Shown: positions 41,918-50,365 of the stretch, in pieces
Layout of the letters: every line of letters begins with the position of its first letter
Numbering within the stretch: the stretch's first letter is position 1
Assembly: GCA_035759745.1 (NCBI GenBank)
Contig: DASTUF010000044.1
Span: 13,657-77,656 of the forward strand
From: CAMLHP01 sp035759745
GTDB taxonomy: Bacteria > Gemmatimonadota > Gemmatimonadetes > Gemmatimonadales > GWC2-71-9
DNA: 64,000 bases
Reading direction: 5' to 3'
Translations under genes and position numbers: made by a program
The notes under the pieces: model-generated
Told to the model about the DNA's origin: nothing
Databases searched by the model: none
The model's input: only the letters and a program-made list of their open reading frames with translations

Positions 41918-42615
41918 CCCAGGATGGCGGCCATCACCGCCTCGGTATCGGAAAGATCCGGCAGCACCGCCCACGGCTGGTGGGCGCCGAGGTCCTCGAG
42001 GGTGTACGCCCCGGTGGCGACCGCGATGGCGCGAGCGCCTATGCCTCGGCCGCAGGTGATGTCGGCCGGTGTATCGCCGATGATCACCACTTCCTCGCCG
42101 GTGGGCACGTGGCCGAAGAGCGGCCGCGCCCGCGCGGCGGCGATGGCCGGAAGTTCCGTGCGATCGTGCGAGTCGCTGCCGTACGCTCCCACCACGAACT
42201 GCCTTGAGTCGATCCCGGCGGCGCGCAGCTTGAGCTCGGCGCCGTCCACCAGGTTGCCGGTGAGCAGTCCCAGCGCCACTCGCGGCTCGCCGGCGAGCCG
42301 GATCAGCAGCCGCTCGATGCCGGGCATCAGCGTGGTGGCGGTCGCTCCCGAGGCCAGCTCGCGTTCCAGCAGCGCCACGTAGCGGCGGCAGAGCGCGGCG
42401 ACCCGCTCGCCGTCGTGCGGTGGCTCATGCCCCGCCATCGCCAGCATCTCGCCCACGATCTGGGGATCGGTCTTGCCGTCGAACCGCATGTGCTGGAAGG
42501 ACGACACTTCGCCCACGTGCTCACCCAGCGCGGCGGTGATGGCCCGCCGGCCGGCGCCGGCAGTGAGCAGGATGGTGCCGTCGATGTCCAGCAGGACCAG
42601 CCGATCCGGGTTCAT
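41914..42615 (-). CDS. HAD-superfamily phosphatase (Gph-like)
   Basis: This 233-residue protein has HAD motif I LLDIDGT (Asp10 and Asp12), motif II GLLTGN and motif IV VVIIGDTPADI. The cap inserted after motif I is helical, as in phosphoglycolate phosphatase and beta-phosphoglucomutase. The physiological substrate is uncertain. It overlaps both adjacent genes by ATGA. Confidence 0.88.
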   Translation of the reverse strand: MNPDRLVLLDIDGTILLTAGAGRRAITAALGEHVGEVSSFQHMRFDGKTDPQIVGEMLAMAGHEPPHDGERVAALCRRYVALLERELASGATATTLMPGIERLLIRLAGEPRVALGLLTGNLVDGAELKLRAAGIDSRQFVVGAYGSDSHDRTELPAIAAARARPLFGHVPTGEEVVIIGDTPADITCGRGIGARAIAVATGAYTLEDLGAHQPWAVLPDLSDTEAVMAAILG

Positions 42616-43400
42616 CCCCGCACCCGCCTCGCCGCCACCAGCCGGGGCCGGAGCGCATCGCCGGCGCGAGACCCAGGCAGGAAGGATTCCCGCAGCACGC
42701 CACCGCAGCTGATGGTGCTGTGCACCAGCGACACTCCGGTGGCGGCGAATGCCACATGGGTGATGTGCTCACCCGACTCGCTCTTGAAGAAGAGCAGGTC
42801 GCCCGGCTGGACCCGATCCAGCTGGACCGGCTCGCCTGCCTCGACCTGCTTCGAGGAATCGCGTGGCAGCATCACGCCCCTGAGCGCCCAGGTGGTCTGC
42901 ACCAGTCCGGAGCAGTCCACGCCCCAGGGCGTGACCCCGCCCCACTGGTAGGGCGAACCTCGGAACTGTTCCATCGCCCAGTCTTCGGGCGGCACTTCGC
43001 TGGCGTCGGCCCGGATCGCCCCCGCCTGGCGCACCCTGCCCTCCACCACCCGACCCAGCCGCCCGTCGGGCAGCGTCACCATGCCGTCGTCATCCAGCGC
43101 CAGCCGCGCCCGCAGGGGAGTCCGCACCAGGTCGCCCCCCACGGTGATCAGCGCACCCTCCGACATGGCGTCCGCGCTACGGCGCCACGCCTCGGCGTGC
43201 AGGTCGTCGAGCACGGCGACGTAGCCCCGGTGCACCCAGCCTTCGTAGGCATCGGCATCGGTCAGGATGCGGATCCAGTCGCGATCAGTGGCCAGCTGCT
43301 GGGCGGCTTCTCCCAGCACCAGCTGGCTCACCTGCTCTTCGCGCACGTCCGGCTCCCGATTGATGGGTGCGATGGCGGCCGTGGCAACAATCGTGGTCAC
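42612..43400 (-). CDS. NlpC/P60 peptidase with SH3-like region
   Basis: This roughly 262-residue cell-wall hydrolase has an SH3-like N-terminal half (DRDWIRILTDADAYEGWVHRGY). An NlpC/P60 domain follows with catalytic Cys in WGVDCSGLVQ, His in HITHVAFA and a third polar residue near LVHSTISCGG. Such enzymes cleave gamma-D-Glu/L-Lys(DAP) bonds in peptidoglycan stems. Start GTG 43400 makes a GTGA overlap with the zinc-finger gene. The N-terminus (TTIVATAAIAPI) is short and not a clear signal peptide, so it may act in muropeptide recycling in the cytoplasm. Confidence 0.87.
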   Translation of the reverse strand: MTTIVATAAIAPINREPDVREEQVSQLVLGEAAQQLATDRDWIRILTDADAYEGWVHRGYVAVLDDLHAEAWRRSADAMSEGALITVGGDLVRTPLRARLALDDDGMVTLPDGRLGRVVEGRVRQAGAIRADASEVPPEDWAMEQFRGSPYQWGGVTPWGVDCSGLVQTTWALRGVMLPRDSSKQVEAGEPVQLDRVQPGDLLFFKSESGEHITHVAFAATGVSLVHSTISCGGVLRESFLPGSRAGDALRPRLVAARRVRG

Positions 43401-43603
43401 GCTATCGGTGTCTCCCCGCGGCACGACGCGCACAGCGTGATGCCGCGAAAGGTGCAGATGAGGCAGATAAATGTGCCGCAGCGGGCGCAGGGATAGCCCT
43501 CGGAGGCGCGCTCCTCGTTACCGCAGGAGCGGCACCGCATGGCGTCCGACGCCGGCACTGGCGGCTCCTGGGCCGGACCGCCGGCCTCGTTCGCGTCCGT
43601 CAT
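43397..43603 (-). CDS. Small double zinc-finger protein
   Basis: This 68-residue protein has four CxxC knuckles: RCRSCG, PCARCG, ICLICT and LCASCR. These should bind two zinc ions in a B-box/rubredoxin-like arrangement. The N-terminus is flexible and Pro/Ala-rich. It sits between the sigma-54 activator and the peptidase gene with tight coupling. The function is unknown. Confidence 0.75.
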   Translation of the reverse strand: MTDANEAGGPAQEPPVPASDAMRCRSCGNEERASEGYPCARCGTFICLICTFRGITLCASCRGETPIA

Positions 43604-43610
43604 GGCTGCC

Positions 43611-44957
43611 TCAGTTGGTGATGCCGTACCGCTTGATCTTGTTGATCAGCGTGGCGCGGGAGATCCCGAGTTCCTGCGCCGAGCGCGTGCGGTTGCCGGC
43701 GTGATGCTTCAGGGTGCGATCGATGTGCTGCCGTTCCAGGTCCTCCAGGCTCAGCGGCGTGTGACGCCGGTCGCCCACGCCGGGGCGGGCCCGGAACTCG
43801 CCCGGCAGGTGCTCCACGCTCAGCGCCACGGCGCCCCGCCCCAGGATGAGCCCCCGCTCCAGCACGTTGCGCATTTCGCGCACGTTGCCGGGCCAGGGAT
43901 ACTGCACCAGCCGGTCCAGCACTTCCGCCGTGAGGGTGGACGGGCCATCGGGAAGCTCGCGCCGGAGGTCCGCCACGATCCGGGTGATGAGCGCCAGCCG
44001 GTCCTCGCGGGTCCGGTCGCGCACCGCCGGCAGGTGGAGCGGCATGACGCTGAGTCGGTAGTAGAGATCCTCCCGGAACCGCCCGTGCTCCACCGCCTCA
44101 TGGAGGTTGCGGTTGGTGGCCGCGATCAGCCGCACGTCCACCGTGGTCTCCCGGGTCCCGCCCAGCCGGCGGAAGGTCTTGGTCTCCAGCACCTTGAGCA
44201 GCTTGGGCTGGAGCTCGGGGACCAGGTCGCCTATCTCATCCAGAAAGATGGTACCACGGTCGGCGATCTCGAACAGCCCCTGCTTCTTCTCCTTGGCGTC
44301 GGTATAAGCCCCCTTCTCGTGGCCGAAGAGTTCGCTGTCGAGGAAGGTGGCGTTGAGGCCGGCGCAGTTCACCTCCACGAACGGCTCCTTGGCGCGGGGG
44401 CCGACGTCGTGGATCATCCGCGCCACCCAGCCCTTGCCGGTCCCCGACTCCCCGGTGAGCAGCACCGTGGTGCGCTCGCTCTGACCCAGCAGCGAGATCT
44501 GGTGGGCGATCTCCTGCATCTGGCCCGACTCACCCAGCGACTCGGGGCCGCGCTCATCGGTGCCCTGCTCCAGCAGGGTCTGGTTGACCCGCCGCAGCCG
44601 CACCTTGTCGGAGACCCGCGCCGTGGCCGCGGCAAGGTGCGCCATGTCCACCGGCTTGGTGAGGAAGTTCTCGGCGCCCAGCTGCATCGCCCGCACCGCC
44701 GTGGCCACGTCGTTCTGCCCGGTGAGCAGGATGACCGCCGCGCCCCGCTCGCGCAGGGTCTCCAGCACCTCCATCCCGTCCATGCCCGGCAGCGCCAGGT
44801 CCAGCACCACCACTTCCGGGCGGATCCGGTCGAAGGTGGCGAGGCCGGCCTCGCCGCTCAGCTCACGGGTGACTTCGTAGCCGAGCTTCTCGAAGTAATT
44901 CCCGATCGAGCGCAGCACGTCCACGTCGTCGTCAATCAGCAACACCGAATCTGCCAT
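43611..44957 (-). CDS. NtrC-family sigma-54-dependent response regulator
   Basis: This 448-residue protein has a receiver domain with phospho-acceptor Asp53 and Lys101. The AAA+ domain follows, with Walker A GESGTGKG (169-176), Walker B TIFLDE and the sigma-54 contact loop. That loop reads GAYTDA (216-221) where the classic motif is GAFTGA. A Fis-type helix-turn-helix (RSAQELGISRATLINKIKRY) ends the protein. It activates RpoN promoters after phosphorylation by a histidine kinase, and none is encoded next to it. The gene lies within the tamA-acpS envelope operon and may control the sigma-54 promoter at 36568. Confidence 0.93.
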   Translation of the reverse strand: MADSVLLIDDDVDVLRSIGNYFEKLGYEVTRELSGEAGLATFDRIRPEVVVLDLALPGMDGMEVLETLRERGAAVILLTGQNDVATAVRAMQLGAENFLTKPVDMAHLAAATARVSDKVRLRRVNQTLLEQGTDERGPESLGESGQMQEIAHQISLLGQSERTTVLLTGESGTGKGWVARMIHDVGPRAKEPFVEVNCAGLNATFLDSELFGHEKGAYTDAKEKKQGLFEIADRGTIFLDEIGDLVPELQPKLLKVLETKTFRRLGGTRETTVDVRLIAATNRNLHEAVEHGRFREDLYYRLSVMPLHLPAVRDRTREDRLALITRIVADLRRELPDGPSTLTAEVLDRLVQYPWPGNVREMRNVLERGLILGRGAVALSVEHLPGEFRARPGVGDRRHTPLSLEDLERQHIDRTLKHHAGNRTRSAQELGISRATLINKIKRYGITN

Positions 44958-44992
44958 TCAATGTCTCCAGCTCGTTCAGGGGTACGGCGTTT

Positions 44993-45054
44993 GAGTCGAG
45001 AGTCGAGAGTTGAGAGTCAAGAGCGACTTCTCTCTCAACTCTCAACTCTCAACT
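44993..45054. repeat. AGAGTTG heptad array with reverse-complement arm (second copy)
   Basis: Forward heptads gagtcgagagtcgagagttg and on (44993-45023) face the reverse arm ctctcaactctcaactctcaact (45032-45054). The arm ends inside the TAG stop of the diacylglycerol kinase gene (45053-45055). It is the only sizeable gap in the tamA-acpS operon and could form an attenuator or processing hairpin. Confidence 0.8.
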
Positions 45055-45949
45055 ACACAGGTACCATCACGTTCAGCGCCCCCGGCACCACCGTTGCCGT
45101 GAAGGGGGTCTCGCCACCCGGCTCGCCATCCAGCTGCACTGGCTCTATCGGTTCGGTCTCGACCCGGATCTCCCGGCCCCGGGCAAAGCTCACGAACCGG
45201 TCCTGGCCCTGGGCCGGGGCGTCGCGCAGCAGGTCCCAGATGGCCCGCGTGCTTTCGAGCAGGTTGCCCGCCCGGAGCAGCACCACGTCCAGCAGGCCAT
45301 CGTCCGGCTGGATGCCGTGACGCAAGCGCACCAGCGGCGGGATCACTTCGCCGCAGTTGGCCACCAGCACCATCGCCGCCTCGGTCTCCATCTCCACGCC
45401 GTCCACCGTGATCTTCATCCGCGCCATGTGCAGCTCTTCCAGCAGCCGGAAGGTGGTGGCGACATAGGCGGCGAACTTCCACTTGTGCTTGTGGGCCGCG
45501 GCGGTGCCGGCCATGACCCGCGCGTCGTAGCCCGCGCCGCACGCCACCGCGAAGTAGTGCTCTCCGTCGCGCCGGCTCATCCGTCCCAGGTCCAGCCGGC
45601 GGGCCCTGCCTTTCACGATTACCTCGGCGGCGCGCACCGGATGCGCTGGTATGCGGAGGTTGCCGGCCAGCAGGTTGCCGGTGCCGCCCGGGATCACGCC
45701 CAGGCTCACGCCGGTGCCGACCAGCGCCGCCGCGGCCTGCATGGTGGTGCCGTCGCCCCCGAACACCGCCACCACATCCACGCCCTCGGCCACGCCGTAC
45801 TCGGCCAGGCGGCGCGCATCTCCGGGGCCGCCGGTCGCGAGCACCTCGCCCTGCCACCCGCCCGCGCTGAAGGTGCGCATCACCGCCGCCACCGTGTCGG
45901 GGTGGGTGCGCGCCGCCGCCGGGTTGATCACCACCAGGACCCGGCTCAG
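45053..45949 (-). CDS. Diacylglycerol/lipid kinase (DagK family, CTG start)
   Basis: This 298-residue protein is a DAGK catalytic-domain lipid kinase: VVAVFGGDGTTMQAAAALVG with the nucleotide-binding GGDGT, then LGVIPGGTGNLLAGNL. It phosphorylates diacylglycerol or related lipids at the inner membrane. The likely start is CTG 45949 in a CTGA overlap with tamB, giving (M)SRVLVVINPAAARTHPD. Gggag lies eight bases upstream. A GTG four to five codons later would cut the first beta-strand. It belongs to the tamA-acpS operon. Confidence 0.9.
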   Translation of the reverse strand: MSRVLVVINPAAARTHPDTVAAVMRTFSAGGWQGEVLATGGPGDARRLAEYGVAEGVDVVAVFGGDGTTMQAAAALVGTGVSLGVIPGGTGNLLAGNLRIPAHPVRAAEVIVKGRARRLDLGRMSRRDGEHYFAVACGAGYDARVMAGTAAAHKHKWKFAAYVATTFRLLEELHMARMKITVDGVEMETEAAMVLVANCGEVIPPLVRLRHGIQPDDGLLDVVLLRAGNLLESTRAIWDLLRDAPAQGQDRFVSFARGREIRVETEPIEPVQLDGEPGGETPFTATVVPGALNVMVPV

Positions 45950-48900
45950 AACTCGCTCTCCCAAAGAATGTCGAAGCCGATCTGGTACGCGTTGGTCGGC
46001 TGGAACTGGTTGAGTATCCGGCAGTCGCGATAGGTAGGCTCGAACGAGGTCTGGAGCCGCCAGCTCCGCGAGAGCCGGTAATCGAGGCTGGCGCCGAATC
46101 CCACCGGGCTGGTGCCGCCGCTCACCGCCGAGCACACCCCTGCGTTGAGCCGCACGAAGAGGTCGCGCCCCAGCTGCCACCCTGCCGCCAGCTGAAGAGC
46201 GTTTCCGCCGGCCCGGGTGCCGCCGGCCAGCACCGGGCGGATCTCGAGCAGGTCCACCGGGATGCCAAGGTCGCTCACGATGGCGCGCTCGATGTCGCTC
46301 GACACCGACGCGGTCACGATGGACGTGAGGCTGGACAATGCCTGCCGCTGGCTGAGGCTCACCTGGGAAGATGGCACGCCGACGACCAGGTAGCTCACCA
46401 GGTCCACTTCCGGCAGCGGCGGCTGGATGGTGGGATCGGAGCGCAGTTCGAGCTGGGGCCGGAGCAGGGTGCCGGTGATCCGCGCGATGACCGGGATGTC
46501 CTGCCCCGATTCGGCCCGCACCACGTGCTGGGCCTCGATGTCGAGCCCGGCGTTGAGGTCGGGTGTGCCGAAGTAGCTCACGCTCCCGCGCTGCACGTCG
46601 AAGTCGCGCGACACCGGGCCGATCTTGAGGGTATAGACTCCGGGTCCCGCCTCGAGCACGCCATCCATCCGGTACTCGCGCCGCACCTTGTTGGCGCGCA
46701 CCTCGCCCGCCAGCTTGATGTTGGCCTCGCTGGACCGGAGCCAGAAATCGCTGCCCAGCTCGAGGTTGAAGTTCTCGACCCGCAGCTCCTCGATGAACTG
46801 GTTCTGGATTCCTTCACCCAGCCGCTGCCGCCGAATGGCGAGCGTGTCCACCAGGTCGAGGTTGGTGGGATCCTCGAGGTCGATCACCTGCTTGTTGAGC
46901 AGGTCGGCAAAGTAGAGCACACCGTCGTTGGCGACGCCGGAGCCGGTGAGCGTGGCGCCGAAGAAGGGACCGGTGATCCGGAATCGCCCTGAGGCGGTGA
47001 GGTCGAGGAAATCCCGCTGCTGGATCGCCTCGAAGTTCTGCGCCACCAGGTCGAGGTTGAGCACCGGCCGCGAGAGCTCCTCCAGTTTCACCACGCCGTT
47101 GGCGCCGAGCGCGCCTTCGCCGCTGGTGACCCGCAGGTTCTCGACCAGCACCGAGTCGCCCACGAACCGGGCGGAGCCTTCCATCCCCTTCCACTCGACG
47201 TTGAGCCCCCGCACGAGCATCCCGCCGTTCTTGACCGTGAGAAAACCCGACAGCGCCGGGTCGGCCCAGGTGCCGCCGATGCTTATATCGGCGTCGAGGA
47301 AGCCGCTCACGCGGTCCACCGAGGGCACGAACGGCTCGATGATGGCGAGGTCCACGCTGTCGCCTAGCGCATGGATGCTCACCGGGCCATCCAGCCGTCG
47401 GCTCTCGACTTCGCTGGAGCCGAGGTAGTACGGCAGCGCCGCCTGCAGGGTCATGACCTGGTTGCCGGTGCGCCACAGGAGGATGTCGGCGTTGAGCCGG
47501 CGATCGGCGTAGTTGAGCACGCCCTCGAGGTACGGCAGGTGGGAGTCACCTATGGCGAGGCCGTCCAGCTGGGCGCTGCCGGTGAAGGTCGGCTCCACCG
47601 CGGTGCCGCCCAGCTGGAAGCTCCCGCCCAGCCGGCCCTGCACCCCTCCCGGGTCATGGCCCGCGATGGCATAGAGCGCCTTGAGGTCGAGCCCGAATGC
47701 ATCGATGGTCATGTTGCCGGGGCCGTCGAACGGCAGCCGCCCGGCCACCCGGAGTTCGCCGCTCCGGTCCAGCGCCGCGATGACCGTAGTGTCAAGCAGC
47801 GGCGCGCTGTCGCTCAGCGCAAAGGTGGTGGGCGCCAGCAGCCGCCAGACGCCTGGCGCGAGATCGGCGCGAAGCGTGTCTATGCCCAGCAGCATGGAGT
47901 CGCCCAGGCGAAGCCAGCCGGCCCCGTCGAACCTCGGGCCGTTGCCCACGCCGGTGCCGGCGCCCCACGACACCGAGTCCATGGTGCCGTCCAGCACCAG
48001 CCCCAGCGAGTCAAAGCTCCACGGGGTGCCAACGGTGTCCGGCTGCACCGAGAACGAATCAGCCCGCACATCCAGCTGCACCCGCCCGCCGTCGCCACCC
48101 GCGGAGCCGAACGAACCCCATAGCCTCGGCGCGCGATAACCCTGGAAAGCCAGCTCGCGCGCATCGAACGATCCCACCACCGCCAGCGAATCGAGATTGC
48201 CGCTCAGCGCCAGCGCGCCGGTGGCGGTGCCGGCGAGCGGAACTTCCCAGTGGCGGCTGCTGTCGCGGGCCTCACCGGTGAGCGCCAGCAGCAGCGAGTC
48301 GAAGGCCACCAGGCTGTCGGCGGCGAGCCGGAAGCTCATCACGCCCTCGTGCGGCGCCGCCCAGCCCAGGGTTCCGGCGCCGCCGGCACGGGCGCCCTCC
48401 CATTCGGTATAGAGCGTGTCGACCGTGATGACGCTGTCGGCCACCGCCGCCCGAGCGAAGAGGGTGTCGATGGTCCACTCCCGCACCGCGCTCTGCCGCA
48501 GCACCAGCTCGAGGCTTCCCTCGGGCGCGCTGATGCTGTCGATGGTTCCGGTGGCGAGCGCGGTGCCGGTGAGGCGGGTTCGTACGCCCTTTCCCTGCAG
48601 TGCCTGGAGATCGAGACCGGAGAACTCCACCGCCAGTGCGTCGGCGCCCCAGCGGGGCGGCATCATGGTCATTCCGCCCGAGGCGCGGATGGTCCCGATC
48701 TCGCCGGTGAGGTCGGCATCCACCTGCATCTGTTCCAGGGTGCCGTTCATCGCCAGCCGGCCGCGCACCGCACCGGTGGTGGCCAGCCCGGGGAATCCCC
48801 GCCGGATCCCCTCGAAGTCGAGCGGCTCCAGCGCGACATCCATATCCACGCCCAGCACCTCGCCCCTGGTGTCGAGCCGTACCTGGCCGGTGAAGGCGCT

Positions 48901-50361
48901 CACCGGCCGGTCGCCGTCGTGGTGGCGGGCGTTGCCGACGAAGGTGACGTTGCGCATCGGGCCGTTGAGCGAACCCACCGCCTCCAGCCGCCCGGGCACC
49001 CTCACCGCCGGCGCCATCCGCTCGACCGTGCCGAGGTCGATGTTAGACTGCCTGAGACGGACACCATCGAAGTAGAGCCCCTCTGGCTGGCGGAATCCCA
49101 CCACGCCCTGGGCCACGATGCTGCTCACCGGATTGCCGGCGACTTCCGAGTCGACGAAATCCCAGTCCACCGCTATCTGCATCCGGTCGAGCCAGCCGGT
49201 GCCTGCCAGCGTGCCGCTCACCGTGCCGTAGAACGGCAGCGTGTCGGCGTAGGGCCGGGCGTGGTCGAGATCGAAGCGGGTGAGGATCACGTCCAGGTCG
49301 CGGAAGCCGAGCCCGCGATCCTTGTCCAGGATTGCCACCAGGTCGCCGGTCACCCGCTCGGCACCGCGCCCCAGCTCCAGTTGCCGCAGTACGTACTCGG
49401 TGCGACGGCCGGAAAGCGACTTGGCCGCCATCACCCCGCTGCCGGTGAAACCGGGGAAGTCGGGCGAGACCCAGCGGAGGTCCGCCAGGTCCACCCGGGG
49501 CGACTCCAGCTGGAAGTCGTAGAGGATGGTGTCCTGGGGCCAGGTGACAGCGCCGCCGCCGGTGAAGTCGGTCGCGGGAAGGCTCCCGTGCTCCAGGCTG
49601 AAGATCGCGCTGTCGCCCCGGAGCCGGACCCGTCCCTCGAGCGCGGTGATGGTGACGCCGGGATCGTTGATGCGCGCCGCCAGCGAATCGAGGTCGAGCG
49701 TGAACGGCCGCCCGTCGGGCGACGAGATCAGCAGCCGCGACATCACCGTGGTGAGGTCTTCCAGCGCGATCACCCGGCGATACCCCTCCGGAGTTTCCTC
49801 GATGATCCGCCCCGGCCTGGCGCGCTCGAAGGCGAGCGCGCTGTCCAGCTGGTCCGGGCTCCACTCCGGCCTGGGCCGCCATGGAATCGCGATCCGCAGC
49901 GTCGCATCCCGGAGCCGCACGTTGCGGAACTCCACCAGCGGCGACGGGCCGGTGCGTTCCTTCTGGCCCAGCCGCAGCACGTCGGCGTAGTTCATCCGGC
50001 CGTTGTGGTGCTGGATGATGTGGATCGTCGGCCGGTCGGCCTCGAGGTCACTCAGCACTATGTCGCCGGCCAGGAGCCGGGGAATCGCATACGACACCCG
50101 CGCCCGCGGCAGGATCGCGAGCAGCACGCCCTGGGTGTCGCGCACCACCACGTCCTCCAGCGTGAGGCTGGAGATGAACGATCCCGAGATCCGCCCCACG
50201 TCGATGGTGCCGTTGACCACCCGGTCCAGTTCGGCCGACACCACCCGCGCGAGGAGGTCCCGGCCCGGCGGCGTCAGCGTCATGCTGGTGAGGATCCCGA
50301 GCACGGTGGCCACCGTGCCCAGGAGAATCACGAACAGGAAACGCGCGGGGCGGAATTTCAT
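45946..50361 (-). CDS. tamB: TamB/DUF490 translocation and assembly protein
   Basis: This 1471-residue protein has an N-terminal membrane anchor (FLFVILLGTVATVLGILTSM) and a very long repetitive beta-strand region. The conserved C-terminal TamB domain (about 1100-1471) contains VSYFGTPDLNAGLDIEA and LSSLTSIVTASVSSDIERAI. AsmA-like TamB proteins span the periplasm as a hydrophobic groove and help move phospholipids and assemble outer-membrane proteins with TamA. The partner Omp85 gene is 4 bp upstream. The length is within the usual 1200-1600. Confidence 0.94.
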   Translation of the reverse strand: MKFRPARFLFVILLGTVATVLGILTSMTLTPPGRDLLARVVSAELDRVVNGTIDVGRISGSFISSLTLEDVVVRDTQGVLLAILPRARVSYAIPRLLAGDIVLSDLEADRPTIHIIQHHNGRMNYADVLRLGQKERTGPSPLVEFRNVRLRDATLRIAIPWRPRPEWSPDQLDSALAFERARPGRIIEETPEGYRRVIALEDLTTVMSRLLISSPDGRPFTLDLDSLAARINDPGVTITALEGRVRLRGDSAIFSLEHGSLPATDFTGGGAVTWPQDTILYDFQLESPRVDLADLRWVSPDFPGFTGSGVMAAKSLSGRRTEYVLRQLELGRGAERVTGDLVAILDKDRGLGFRDLDVILTRFDLDHARPYADTLPFYGTVSGTLAGTGWLDRMQIAVDWDFVDSEVAGNPVSSIVAQGVVGFRQPEGLYFDGVRLRQSNIDLGTVERMAPAVRVPGRLEAVGSLNGPMRNVTFVGNARHHDGDRPVSAFTGQVRLDTRGEVLGVDMDVALEPLDFEGIRRGFPGLATTGAVRGRLAMNGTLEQMQVDADLTGEIGTIRASGGMTMMPPRWGADALAVEFSGLDLQALQGKGVRTRLTGTALATGTIDSISAPEGSLELVLRQSAVREWTIDTLFARAAVADSVITVDTLYTEWEGARAGGAGTLGWAAPHEGVMSFRLAADSLVAFDSLLLALTGEARDSSRHWEVPLAGTATGALALSGNLDSLAVVGSFDARELAFQGYRAPRLWGSFGSAGGDGGRVQLDVRADSFSVQPDTVGTPWSFDSLGLVLDGTMDSVSWGAGTGVGNGPRFDGAGWLRLGDSMLLGIDTLRADLAPGVWRLLAPTTFALSDSAPLLDTTVIAALDRSGELRVAGRLPFDGPGNMTIDAFGLDLKALYAIAGHDPGGVQGRLGGSFQLGGTAVEPTFTGSAQLDGLAIGDSHLPYLEGVLNYADRRLNADILLWRTGNQVMTLQAALPYYLGSSEVESRRLDGPVSIHALGDSVDLAIIEPFVPSVDRVSGFLDADISIGGTWADPALSGFLTVKNGGMLVRGLNVEWKGMEGSARFVGDSVLVENLRVTSGEGALGANGVVKLEELSRPVLNLDLVAQNFEAIQQRDFLDLTASGRFRITGPFFGATLTGSGVANDGVLYFADLLNKQVIDLEDPTNLDLVDTLAIRRQRLGEGIQNQFIEELRVENFNLELGSDFWLRSSEANIKLAGEVRANKVRREYRMDGVLEAGPGVYTLKIGPVSRDFDVQRGSVSYFGTPDLNAGLDIEAQHVVRAESGQDIPVIARITGTLLRPQLELRSDPTIQPPLPEVDLVSYLVVGVPSSQVSLSQRQALSSLTSIVTASVSSDIERAIVSDLGIPVDLLEIRPVLAGGTRAGGNALQLAAGWQLGRDLFVRLNAGVCSAVSGGTSPVGFGASLDYRLSRSWRLQTSFEPTYRDCRILNQFQPTNAYQIGFDILWESEF

Positions 50362-50365
50362 GGGA

